Shown here piece by piece: positions 1 through 8,015 of a stretch of 37,991 bases of DNA. The notes under the pieces are model-generated. The model had not been told where the DNA came from, did not search any database, and saw only the letters and a list, made by a program, of their open reading frames with translations. The translations under genes were made by a program, and so were the position numbers. Within the stretch, counting starts at the first letter, position 1; each line of letters starts with the position of its first letter. The stretch lies in NCBI GenBank assembly GCA_020356105.1, contig CP070634.1, positions 694,691-732,681 on the forward strand, written 5' to 3'. Source of the DNA: Rhodospirillales bacterium (GTDB lineage: Bacteria > Pseudomonadota > Alphaproteobacteria > UBA8366 > JADFVY01).

Positions 1-25
1 CGGGGCCTGCTGTGAGGAGGATGAC

Positions 26-550
26 ATGACCGAACATGCACAGGCGCTTTCGAACCTGCCGGAGGACGAGACCGCACGGCTGATCCAGGCGGCCCGCGAC
101 GCCCTGACCGATGGCATGGTCGAGCGGCTCGCGGTGACCGGATCGAACGCGCTCGAGATCCTCGACCGCCTGAACGACGAGACGACGCGCGAGGCCATCC
201 ACACGGCGCTCGACAGGCTGACCGAGCTGCACCGGGTCGGGGCGCTGAACACCCTGTTCGATTTCGTGGCGCTCCTCCATACGGCGCGGTCGGCCTCGAC
301 CGACAATATCGTCGACCGACTGTTCGCGTTCTTCGAGCAGATGGTGAACACCCTCGGCAGCGACAGCCTGTCGCGCTTCGCCGAGGGCGCCACCAGCGCG
401 ATGGAGGACGCCGTGCGGCAGACCGCGGATGCCCAGCCAACGGGCGGCGTGTGGTCGACGCTGTCCCTGCTGTCGAAGCCGGACTCGCAGAAGAGCCTGA
501 TGTTCCTGTTGAGTCTCGGCAACAACCTGCAGGAGCGCTGCTGCGACTGA
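26..550 (+). CDS. DUF1641 family protein
   Basis: A 174-residue, mostly helical, acidic soluble protein with no signal peptide or membrane segment. The C-terminal part (about residues 141-170, GGVWSTLSLL then SLMFLLSLGNNL) fits the DUF1641 pattern of a Gly-rich turn, a short Leu-rich helix, and a hydrophobic helix. The start is set by GAGGAGG five bases before the ATG. In other genomes DUF1641 genes are often next to flavoprotein oxidoreductases of the sulfide:quinone type or formate dehydrogenases. The molecular role is unknown. Here the next gene is also a flavoprotein. The first 15 bases of the window read in frame to a TGA (R-G-L-L-stop), which may be the end of an upstream cotranscribed gene, but this cannot be tested within the window. 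Confidence 0.75.
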   Translation: MTEHAQALSNLPEDETARLIQAARDALTDGMVERLAVTGSNALEILDRLNDETTREAIHTALDRLTELHRVGALNTLFDFVALLHTARSASTDNIVDRLFAFFEQMVNTLGSDSLSRFAEGATSAMEDAVRQTADAQPTGGVWSTLSLLSKPDSQKSLMFLLSLGNNLQERCCD

Positions 551-647
551 GGCGGTTCCCCGCGGCGCCGGGGTCTCGGCCCTGCTCGATGTGGGGCCGG
601 CCGGGGTGGCGTAATGCGGGGGCGCCACGGCGGAAGGGGGAGGACAG

Positions 648-2720
648 GTGGCCCGCGAGCCGCGATACGACATACTGTTCGAGCCGATTCCGATCGGGCC
701 GGTGACGGCGCCGAATCGCTTCTATCAGGTGCCGCATTGCAACGGCATGGGGTATCGCGACCCCTCGGGCATGGTCGAGCTGCGGCGGATCAAGGCGGAA
801 GGCGGCTGGGGGGTGGTGTGCACCGAGCAGGCCGAGATCCACCACACCTCCGAGATCACCCCCTTCATCGAGATCCGGCTGTGGGACGACCGCGACCTGC
901 CGCCGCTTGTCGCGATGTGCGAGGCGGTGCACGGGCACGGCGCGCTGGCCGGGATCGAGCTTGCCTATAACGGCATGAACGGACCGAATTTCTACACGCG
1001 GGAGATTCCGCTCGGCCCGTCGGACATGCCGATCATCACCTTTACCAACGATCCGGTGCAGGCCCGCGCCATGGACCGGGAAGACATCGCCAACCTGCGC
1101 CGCTGGCATCGCAACGCCGCGCTGCGCGCGAAGAAGGCGGGATTCGACATCGTCTATGTCTATGCGGCGCACGGTTTCGGCGCGCCGCAGCACTTCCTGT
1201 CGCGGCGCTACAATCGACGCAGCGACGAGTATGGCGGCAGCCTCGAGAACCGCGCCCGGCTGCTGCGCGAGCTGATCGAGGACACGAAGGACGCGGTCGG
1301 CGATGCCTGCGCCATCGCGGTGCGGATCAGCATGGACGAGATGATCGGCGCGGCGGGGCTGCATCGCGAGGAGGTCGAGGACGTGATCGGCCTGATGGCC
1401 GAGCTGCCGGATCTGTGGGATCTGACGCTCTCCGGCTGGGACAACGACTCGCGCAGCTCGCGCTTTGCCGACGAGGGCGCGCAGCAGCCCTTCGTGGCCG
1501 GGATCAAGAAGATCACCACGAAGCCGGTGGTCGGGGTCGGCCGGTTCACCTCGCCGGACGCCATGGCGGCGATGGTCCGCAAGGGCGTGCTCGACCTGAT
1601 CGGCGCGGCGCGGCCGTCGATCGCCGATCCCTTCCTGCCGCGCAAGATCGAGGAGGGCCGGCAGGACGAGATCCGCGAGTGCATCGGCTGCAATATCTGC
1701 GTGACCGGCGATATGACGATGTCGCCGATCCGCTGCACCCAGAACCCGACGATGGGCGAGGAATGGCGGCGCGGCTGGCATCCGGAGCGTATCGCCGGCA
1801 AGGGATCGGCCGGCCGCGTGCTGGTCGTCGGCGCCGGCCCCGCCGGGCTGGAGGCGGCCCGCGCTCTTGGCAAGCGGGGCTATGCCGTCACCCTCGCCGA
1901 GGCCCGGCACGAGCCCGGCGGGCGGATCACCCGGGAGTGCCGGTTGCCCGGCCTTGCGGCCTGGGCGCGGGTGCGCGACTACCGGCTGCAGCAGCTCAAC
2001 GATCTGCCGAATGTCGAGCTGTATTACGACAGCGCCCTGTCCTGCGACCAGATTCTCGGCTTCGGCTACGAATACATCGCGGTGGCGACCGGGTCCCGCT
2101 GGCGCCGCGACGGCCTGGCGCGGTTCCACCAGGCCGCGATTCCGGTGGCCGAGGGCGCGACGGTACTGACCCCGGACGATCTGATGGACGGCGCGCCGCC
2201 GCGCGGCCATGTCGTGCTGTTCGACGACGACCATTACTACATGGGCAGCGTGCTGGCCGAGCTGCTGGTTGCCGCCGACTGTACGGTGACGCTGGTAACC
2301 CCCGCGGCCGAGGTCGCGGGCTGGACGCAGAACACGCTGGAACAGGCGGCGATCCAGCGCAGGCTGCTCGAGCTTGGCGTGGACATCGTGCCGCACCGGG
2401 CGCTCACGCGGATCGCGCCGGACGGCGTTGCGACCGCATGCGTGTTCACGGGTGGCACGGACGCGCGGTCCTGCGATGCGGTCCTGCTGGTCACGGCACG
2501 GCAGCCGGAAGACGCCCTCTATCTCGAGCTGCGGGACCGGCGAGGCGACTGGGCGGCCGCCGGCGTCGAGAGCGTTGCCGTCATCGGCGATGCGCGTGCG
2601 CCCGGGCTGATCGCGGCCGCCGTCTATGCCGGCCACCGCTATGCGCGCGAACTCGATGCCGAAGTGCCGGTCGACGAACCGCCCTTCCGCCGGGAAATCG
2701 CCCAGTTTCGCGGGACGTAG
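648..2720 (+). CDS. Dimethylamine/trimethylamine dehydrogenase-like FMN/4Fe-4S flavoprotein
   Basis: A 690-residue enzyme with the full layout of the TMADH/DMADH family: an N-terminal old-yellow-enzyme TIM barrel (about 8-340), a 4Fe-4S motif, then an ADP/NAD(P)-binding fold beginning with GAGPAG at 395-400. Cys31 in RFYQVPHC matches the cysteine that binds FMN covalently in TMADH. Tyr172 and His175 match catalytic Tyr169 and His172. The cluster cysteines are 345, 348, 351 and 363. Two substrate-pocket positions differ by my recalled alignment: Gln61 replaces Tyr60 (also Gln in DMADH), and Asp355 replaces Trp355 of the aromatic bowl. Trimethylamine is therefore unlikely; a secondary or N-methylated amine or betaine derivative is more plausible. 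The start is a GTG preceded by GGGGGAGGACAG. The substrate is inferred, the family is secure. Confidence 0.88.
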   Translation: MAREPRYDILFEPIPIGPVTAPNRFYQVPHCNGMGYRDPSGMVELRRIKAEGGWGVVCTEQAEIHHTSEITPFIEIRLWDDRDLPPLVAMCEAVHGHGALAGIELAYNGMNGPNFYTREIPLGPSDMPIITFTNDPVQARAMDREDIANLRRWHRNAALRAKKAGFDIVYVYAAHGFGAPQHFLSRRYNRRSDEYGGSLENRARLLRELIEDTKDAVGDACAIAVRISMDEMIGAAGLHREEVEDVIGLMAELPDLWDLTLSGWDNDSRSSRFADEGAQQPFVAGIKKITTKPVVGVGRFTSPDAMAAMVRKGVLDLIGAARPSIADPFLPRKIEEGRQDEIRECIGCNICVTGDMTMSPIRCTQNPTMGEEWRRGWHPERIAGKGSAGRVLVVGAGPAGLEAARALGKRGYAVTLAEARHEPGGRITRECRLPGLAAWARVRDYRLQQLNDLPNVELYYDSALSCDQILGFGYEYIAVATGSRWRRDGLARFHQAAIPVAEGATVLTPDDLMDGAPPRGHVVLFDDDHYYMGSVLAELLVAADCTVTLVTPAAEVAGWTQNTLEQAAIQRRLLELGVDIVPHRALTRIAPDGVATACVFTGGTDARSCDAVLLVTARQPEDALYLELRDRRGDWAAAGVESVAVIGDARAPGLIAAAVYAGHRYARELDAEVPVDEPPFRREIAQFRGT

Positions 2721-3110
2721 CCGGGTGTGATGCACTGCCGGCAGCGACGGCCGCATCGCAGCCCCCTGACGTTGTGGCCACGGACCTTGGGGCCTTACCC
2801 TGAGGAGGTCCCTGGCGCGTGAGTCGTTACGTTGGGCGCGGCGGCCTCATGCTTCGAGACGGGCCCTGCGGCCCTCCTCAGTATGAGGTCGTGCTGATGA
2901 CCTGGGTCGATTTCAACTGAACGGACAATGCACTAGCGCGTAAACCGTTTCGTTGCACCGCCTTCCATGGCCGATTCTATCTTGACCGATCGCGCCTTAG
3001 CCAAACGGCAGGGTTCGGACCCGAATGCGACCGATCGGAGGCTCGCAGAGGCGGGACCCTTCATCCGTGCGCCGATAGCGGGGGTCAGGATATCCGGCGC
3101 TTGATCTCGA
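2721..3110. other. Intergenic region between convergent genes, holding a palindromic repeat
   Basis: No credible coding sequence. It separates the convergent flavoprotein and CobW genes. Apart from the palindromic repeat listed separately, a related half-copy (CCCTGAGGAGGTCCC) lies at about 2799-2813. No U-tract terminator was recognised. Confidence 0.6.
2845..2888. repeat. Palindromic intergenic repeat (REP-like)
   Basis: A 44-bp element bounded by CCTCAT at the left and ATGAGG at the right, with the internal text GCTTCGAGACGGGCC and CCTCCTCAG. This layout (a GAGACG arm, a GC core, a CTGAGGAGG arm on the other strand) resembles short dispersed repeats common between genes in alphaproteobacteria. 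A degenerate partner lies about 35 bp to the left. Only one good copy was seen in the window. Confidence 0.55.
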
Positions 3111-4091
3111 TCAGGCGGAATCGAAAAGAACGCCCTCCAAGGTTCGCTCGGAAACTGCTTCGGGGGCTCCAATGGCGACAAGACGTGTTTCCGGCGTCTG
3201 GTCGCGCCAAGGCTCGTCACGCGCTATGTCAATCCGCTTCCCCACGACCTGAACGATGACCCGGTGCTCCGGATCCTCTTCGCTGAAAACAAAACCCTTC
3301 ACCCGATAGATATCGCCGGGCAGGTGCTTGACTGCTGAGCGGAGACCGGAAAGCGCAACGGGGCGGTTCGTGCGCAGCATCGCGGTGGTGAAGCGAGCCG
3401 TATGGTCAGGATCGTGATCTGCGCAACTGCAGCCATCCCCGTGGACGTGGTGCTCCGCCGCCTCAAGCTGCGTCTCCGCGAACCGGCCAACGGACAGGAG
3501 TATGTCAAGCGGCACGTCCGCATTGACCGCTTCTACAAGACGATAGCGTTTGAACCGCGAACCCAGCCAGTCGCGAACCCTTTGAACGGTGTCTCGGCCA
3601 ACCAGATCCACTTTGTTGAGAATGATCATGTCCGAGAACGCCATCTGTCGGAGCTTCAGCTCCATCTGCTCCGGCGCGGCAAAGACCTGCTCTGCGTCCA
3701 CGAGGCACGTGATGCTGTCGAGGCGGATCATGTCGCGAAACTTCTGATCGGTGAAGGTCATCGCGATTGATGACGGATCAGCCACGCCACTAGCCTCAAG
3801 CAGAATGTACTCGGGTCGCTCCGGGCGCGCGAGAACGGCTTCGACGGTCTCGATCAGATCGTCGCGGATAGAACAACACACGCACCCGTTCGCAAGGCTC
3901 ATGACATCGTCTTCGACGCCGACCACCAAATCGGCGTCCACGTTGATCGAGCCAAAGTCATTGACCAGCACGGCGACCCGAAGGCCATGATCGCCCGTCA
4001 GTATCCGATTCAGGAGAGTGGTCTTGCCGGCCCCGAGAAAGCCGGTAAGGATGGTGACGGGGACGGCGTAGGCCGAACCGAATTCGATCAT
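3111..4091 (-). CDS. CobW/COG0523-family GTPase metallochaperone
   Basis: A 326-residue cytoplasmic G3E GTPase. The P-loop GFLGAGKT is at 17-24, the family metal-binding CVCC (CxCC) at 70-73, EASG at 99-102 and the guanine-specificity motif NKVD at 159-162. A His/Cys/Asp-rich loop (214-230, HHVHGDGCSC and following) probably binds metal, and a C-terminal CobW_C domain follows. The family delivers or regulates Zn, Co or other metals for client enzymes. The gene starts 18 bp after the stop of the metallo-beta-lactamase-fold gene on the same strand, so I infer that it serves that metalloenzyme. AAAAGG lies before the ATG. The exact metal cannot be told from sequence. Confidence 0.9.
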   Translation of the reverse strand: MIEFGSAYAVPVTILTGFLGAGKTTLLNRILTGDHGLRVAVLVNDFGSINVDADLVVGVEDDVMSLANGCVCCSIRDDLIETVEAVLARPERPEYILLEASGVADPSSIAMTFTDQKFRDMIRLDSITCLVDAEQVFAAPEQMELKLRQMAFSDMIILNKVDLVGRDTVQRVRDWLGSRFKRYRLVEAVNADVPLDILLSVGRFAETQLEAAEHHVHGDGCSCADHDPDHTARFTTAMLRTNRPVALSGLRSAVKHLPGDIYRVKGFVFSEEDPEHRVIVQVVGKRIDIARDEPWRDQTPETRLVAIGAPEAVSERTLEGVLFDSA

Positions 4092-4109
4092 CGGAGCACC
4101 TTTTCCCGG

Positions 4110-5561
4110 TTATTTCTCGCGGGGGCCGATAACGTCGGCCACTTTGATCGTGAAGTTTTCCGGCCAGTCGCCGTTCGGCGCGCGGAACACGTCCTCGGGA
4201 TAGTATTCCTTGGGATCGATCTCCATATCGCGGTATTTTTGGTCTTGCTGGTCGGCACGAGTCAGGCGCGGATTGGGCAGCGTGACTTCCTCGGGAAGCG
4301 TAATGCGGCCTGCCTCTGCGGCCTTTGCGAGCTCGCGGAACGGCGGGACCGACCCCGATTTACCTGGAAGCACCGCCTTGCGATACCAGATCGCCTCTTT
4401 GGTAACGTTCACGACCGCCACGTCGATCCCCCACTCGAAAAGGCCATCATAGTGGGCTCGGATCCCAGCGAGCATCTCGGCGTCGATATCGTCGTCCTGC
4501 GTAAAATGGGTCACCATGCCCAGCCGCGGACGGGCGTCAGCGAACAGCTTGCCCACCGCGTAGTGCGAGGTATGGTGCGTGTCGATCGTGTAGTTGAAAA
4601 GCTGCTGGGGAATTCCGTACTTGTAGGTCATCAACTGGCCGATGTCCTGACCCGACATCTCCGTGACGAAGACGTCAACTCCCTTGCCATATTCACGCGA
4701 CAACTCGTCGGGCCTGCCGTCGCCCGTCCAAACGAAGCTCAGCCCGTTCCAGTCGAGCCGGTAGCCGACAGCGCCGTCCTTTGCGTGGCTGCGCGGCCAG
4801 GACCGAACCGTTACGCCGTCCTGATCATAGACTACGCCGCCCTCCTTGCGGAAATCGAACTCGTTGACCTCGATCTCGTAGCCGTCGCCGATAGGAAAGA
4901 CGTCAAACGCCTCCAGATGCCAGCGCAGCATTTGCTTCATGCCGTCGACCATCGCCTTGGTACCGAGCTCCGGCGTTCGGCCCGAGGGGCCATGGATGCG
5001 TAGCGGCGTGTAGCCGCCCGACCAGGCGCGGAACGGAAAGATGTACGGGACGTCGGCGTAATGGTCGACGTGCAGATGGCTAATGAAGATGTCGTTGATC
5101 AGCTGACCCGGCACCTGCATTCCGATAATGTTTCTCACGCAGCCAGTGCCGAAGTCGAAGAAGAAGCGCTTGCCGTTGCCGAGCTCGACCATGATACAGG
5201 TGCCGGCCTGGTCTTCTCGCGGCGGAAACGGTGTCGAACCGCAGAACGAAATGCGCATCTCATCCGGCCCGAGCTCCTCGGACAACGGGAAATAGTTCGC
5301 GTTCGAGCCCGTCATGTATTTCGTCGGACGAAAGTATTCCGGCAGCGAGATTCCACCGGCCGGCCGGCCGCCGTAGGGATTTTTGAGGTCGGCCCCGAGC
5401 GGGCCGGAGCCAGGGTGCGCCTCCGCAGTTCCGGCTGCAAGGCCCGCGGTGCCGGCCGCTGCGGCGCCGGTCGCGAGGCCCTTTAGAACCTCACGGCGTC
5501 CGGGATCTTGTGGCGCTTTGGCCTCCGACCGGGGGAGTTCTTTGCTCTTGTCGTCGCTCAT
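4110..5561 (-). CDS. Tat-exported MBL-fold metallo-hydrolase (GntH-like)
   Basis: A 483-residue protein with an N-terminal Tat signal (GRREVLKGLA at 21-30, then an Ala/Gly-rich hydrophobic stretch ending near AEA at 46-48), so the folded metalloprotein should be periplasmic. The metallo-beta-lactamase signature HLHVDH is at 162-167. A later histidine (SH at 258-259) and Asp281 in WTGDGRPDE are candidate further ligands. The sequence resembles the group databases name guanitoxin biosynthesis MBL-fold hydrolase GntH, but no other guanitoxin gene is present, so that name should be taken as family only. It is the middle gene of a three-gene minus-strand operon with a small upstream ORF and a downstream CobW chaperone. 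The substrate is unknown. Confidence 0.8.
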   Translation of the reverse strand: MSDDKSKELPRSEAKAPQDPGRREVLKGLATGAAAAGTAGLAAGTAEAHPGSGPLGADLKNPYGGRPAGGISLPEYFRPTKYMTGSNANYFPLSEELGPDEMRISFCGSTPFPPREDQAGTCIMVELGNGKRFFFDFGTGCVRNIIGMQVPGQLINDIFISHLHVDHYADVPYIFPFRAWSGGYTPLRIHGPSGRTPELGTKAMVDGMKQMLRWHLEAFDVFPIGDGYEIEVNEFDFRKEGGVVYDQDGVTVRSWPRSHAKDGAVGYRLDWNGLSFVWTGDGRPDELSREYGKGVDVFVTEMSGQDIGQLMTYKYGIPQQLFNYTIDTHHTSHYAVGKLFADARPRLGMVTHFTQDDDIDAEMLAGIRAHYDGLFEWGIDVAVVNVTKEAIWYRKAVLPGKSGSVPPFRELAKAAEAGRITLPEEVTLPNPRLTRADQQDQKYRDMEIDPKEYYPEDVFRAPNGDWPENFTIKVADVIGPREK

Positions 5562-5585
5562 GTCGTGGTGTCCTTCGTCGTGGGG

Positions 5586-5810
5586 TCATCTGTGACGGGT
5601 CTTCGGGAGCGCGAGCCGCTGTAGCTCATTGCGGAGTTCGTTTCTGATCTCGGTCCATATCGTGCGATCTTCGGGCGATGCCCGTTCGTCCAGGGCGTTA
5701 TCGCAGGCCCGCTGGAAATCGCGGATCGCTTCTCTCAGCCTGGGGTCCGATTTCGCTCTGTCCATGATCGCATCGGCGATATGCGGGAGGTGATCGAGGA
5801 GGCTCTGCAT
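5586..5810 (-). CDS. Small helical hypothetical protein
   Basis: A 74-residue, charged, probably all-helical protein (starts MQSLLDHLPHIADAIMDRAK, ends LPKTRHR). It lies 24 bp upstream of the metallo-hydrolase start on the same strand, so the two are probably cotranscribed. The ATG at 5810 is the only ATG in frame that avoids the divergent gene at 5906; its ribosome site is weak. I do not recognise a family. The reading frame stays open to the left, but that extension would run antisense to the neighbour and has low-complexity Arg-rich text, so it was discarded. Confidence 0.5.
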   Translation of the reverse strand: MQSLLDHLPHIADAIMDRAKSDPRLREAIRDFQRACDNALDERASPEDRTIWTEIRNELRNELQRLALPKTRHR

Positions 5811-5905
5811 TGACAGCTTCGCCGCGGAAGTTACGTTCTTGACGAAGCCGATCGTGGTGTCCGATTGCCGTGGCGACCAGTTAGTTACGGTAAGCTGAAG
5901 GTGAG

Positions 5906-7255
5906 ATGTACATGGGCCGCGCTTCAGAAGGCCGTGAGGAGATTGGGATTTCGAATCCCTCCGCCGAATCCGTGCGCAGCGAGCTTGCCCTGGTGCTCGG
6001 CAGCGAGCTGTTCTCGACCTCGCCTCGCATGCAGCAGTTCCTGTCCTATATCGTCGAGGAAACCCTCGCTGGTCGCGGCGCTCGGGTGAAGGGGAAGACA
6101 ATCGCCGCCGATGTCTATGGGCGCGACCTAGATATGGGCGTGGGCGGGCAGAACCTCGTGCGAGTAGAGGCGCGCCGGTTGAGGCGGTTGCTCGACGAAT
6201 ACTATGCCGGTCCGGGACGCGCCGACCCGCTGCACATCCACGTGGATCCCGGCGGCTATACACCCCGTTTCACGCGCGCGGCGCAAGCCGAGGCGCCTCC
6301 ATCCCTGCCGAGCCCACCTGCCCGGGTGCCGGCGACCACAATTGTGGCCGTTGCTATTGGAGCCGCCGCGCTGGTCGTGGGGATGCTGTTGCTTTGGCCC
6401 AGGGTCACGCCGGTGGCCGAGGGCGATTCGAGCGATGGCGCCGTCCGCCAAGCCCTCCGCGCGCAATCGGTCCCGACTCTGCAGGCGGCTGACCTTGCCC
6501 AAGAAACGCGTGGCCTGCTGTTTCCCCTGTTCGACACTCGGCGCCAGAAGTTGGCGCTGGAGATGTTCCGACACAGCATCCAACTCGCCCCGACGCTCGC
6601 CGATGGCTATGCAGGCGCGGCGCAGGTTCTGGCAGTGCTCGCCATATTCTCTTTCGACGCAGACGAAGCAGCCAAGCTCTCCGCCGAAGCGGGCGCCATG
6701 GCGGACAAGGCTCTCGCCCTTGCCCCTTCGAATGCTTGGGCTCACGGCGCGAAGGCGTTGCATCTGGCGGTTTTGGGTGACGATGACGCGGCAATCGAAA
6801 AGGCGCAACTCGCCATCTCGCTGGAGCCCGACAACGGCTATGTGCTCGACCTCGTGGGAATTACAGCGATCCTCGCCGAGGCGCCGGACCTGGCTGCAGA
6901 TGTGTCTCGCCCGGACCGCGAACGTTCCGGCGCCGGCCGGTTTGGTGCAAGAAATATCTGGGGCGTGTCGCAGTTGATGCTCGGCCGAGACCGTGCCGTT
7001 ATCGCAACATTCAAAGGCGCGCCTGCCGCGGGCGCGCCGATCAGTGCTCCGTCGTTGATCTTCGAGGCGGTTGCCCACGATCGGCTCGGCGAATATACGG
7101 AAGCACGATCACTGATCGACGAACTCGGCGCGACCTGGCCAAATTTTCCCGCGCGCTTCCTGGTCGGCAGAATCTTCCGCGAGGGCACGCCCATCGCGCG
7201 GGACATCCTCCAGACACTCGACCGGTACGGTTACGCAGGTCCGAAGGCGAATTGA
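5906..7255 (+). CDS. Membrane protein: putative DNA-binding N-terminal domain plus TPR region
   Basis: A 449-residue protein. Residues about 22-122 match a domain often found at the N-terminus of acidobacterial and proteobacterial membrane regulators with adenylate-cyclase or TPR C-termini: SELFSTSPRMQQFLSYIVEE, then KGKTIAADVYGR, VRVEARRLRRLLDEYY, and GGYTPRF. One transmembrane helix spans about 143-165. The C-terminal half has TPR-like helix pairs (for example the pair ending in LAISLEPDNGY). A ToxR-like layout, with a cytoplasmic DNA-binding part and an external sensor, is plausible but inferred. It is divergent from the metallo-hydrolase operon with about 95 bp between, so it may regulate it. 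The first ATG is used (AAGGTGAG before it); a second ATG lies two codons later. Confidence 0.72.
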   Translation: MYMGRASEGREEIGISNPSAESVRSELALVLGSELFSTSPRMQQFLSYIVEETLAGRGARVKGKTIAADVYGRDLDMGVGGQNLVRVEARRLRRLLDEYYAGPGRADPLHIHVDPGGYTPRFTRAAQAEAPPSLPSPPARVPATTIVAVAIGAAALVVGMLLLWPRVTPVAEGDSSDGAVRQALRAQSVPTLQAADLAQETRGLLFPLFDTRRQKLALEMFRHSIQLAPTLADGYAGAAQVLAVLAIFSFDADEAAKLSAEAGAMADKALALAPSNAWAHGAKALHLAVLGDDDAAIEKAQLAISLEPDNGYVLDLVGITAILAEAPDLAADVSRPDRERSGAGRFGARNIWGVSQLMLGRDRAVIATFKGAPAAGAPISAPSLIFEAVAHDRLGEYTEARSLIDELGATWPNFPARFLVGRIFREGTPIARDILQTLDRYGYAGPKAN

Positions 7256-7354
7256 ACGACCGTGGGCTCGGGTTTGGGCGGGGTCCATGCATCCCATTGT
7301 AGGCGCCTTGCAGATCTTGCATCGCGAAGGCAACGCCCGACACATGCCGCCGGT

Positions 7355-8002
7355 CTACCCGGCGCGTGTCATCCGCCGCGCCAGCGCGACCGCCCCGGGG
7401 GCATCGGCGGCGAAGCCGTCGGCGCCAATCTCGTCGGCGAATTCGCGGGTCACCGGCGCGCCGCCGACCATGATCCGGCCGTTCCAGCCGTCCTCGCGCA
7501 GCAGCGCAACGGTCTTGCGCATGTTCGGCATCGTCGTCGTCAGCAGGGCCGACATGCCGAGCACGTCGGGGCGATGCGCGTGCGCCGCCGCAACGAAGGC
7601 CTCCGGCGGCACGTCGACCCCGAGATCGATCACCGTGAAGCCCGCGCCCTCCAGCATCATGCCGACCAGGTTCTTGCCGATATCGTGCAGGTCGCGATGC
7701 ACCGTGCCGATCACGATCGTGCCGGCCGGCGCCGTGTCCGTCTCGGTCAGCCGCGGCCGCAGCACCTCGAGCCCGGCCTTCATCGCGCGGGCCGCCATCA
7801 GCATTTCGGGCACGAACAGCGTGCCCTGGCCGAACTGGTCGCCGACCTCGTCCATCGCTGCGATCAGCGCATCGTTGAGGATCAGCTGCAAATCGGTGCC
7901 GCGCGCCAGCTCCGCCCGCACCAGTCGTTCCGCCGCGTCGTCGTCGTAGTCGAGCACGGCATCGAAGATGGCGTCGAGGCGGTCGTCCAGGGTGTCCGTC
8001 AT
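7355..8002 (-). CDS. Corrinoid (B12-binding) methyltransferase protein, MtbC/MttC-like
   Basis: A 215-residue protein with the two expected domains: a helical cap (about 1-90) and a Rossmann cobalamin-binding domain. The lower-ligand motif DxHxxG is DLHDIG at 104-109, with His106 as the expected cobalt ligand. The family accepts a methyl group from a substrate-specific methyltransferase and hands it on through the corrinoid. The start at 8002 is 13 bp past the stop of the MttB-family gene and is preceded by a GAGGGCAGG-type ribosome site, so the two form an operon. A longer frame reaching into the upstream gene was rejected. No corrinoid reactivase or second methyltransferase is within the window. 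Confidence 0.9.
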   Translation of the reverse strand: MTDTLDDRLDAIFDAVLDYDDDAAERLVRAELARGTDLQLILNDALIAAMDEVGDQFGQGTLFVPEMLMAARAMKAGLEVLRPRLTETDTAPAGTIVIGTVHRDLHDIGKNLVGMMLEGAGFTVIDLGVDVPPEAFVAAAHAHRPDVLGMSALLTTTMPNMRKTVALLREDGWNGRIMVGGAPVTREFADEIGADGFAADAPGAVALARRMTRAG

Positions 8003-8015
8003 CGCCCGCCTGCCC

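Noticed and set aside
1415..2803. A 462-codon plus-strand frame inside the flavoprotein gene
   Set aside because: Same strand, other frame of a gene with clear active-site motifs; Arg/Gly-rich.
3100..3113. A one-mismatch FNR-like box (TTGATCTCGATCAG)
   Set aside because: It overlaps the stop codon of the CobW gene with no gene start downstream in either direction; probably chance.
4110..5561. Guanitoxin biosynthesis locus
   Set aside because: Only the MBL-fold gene resembles that family; no other guanitoxin pathway gene is present, so the name is not evidence of toxin production.
5811..6263. N-terminal extension of the small minus-strand gene
   Set aside because: It would be antisense to the TPR protein's start and is Arg-rich low-complexity text; the ATG at 5810 fits the divergent layout.
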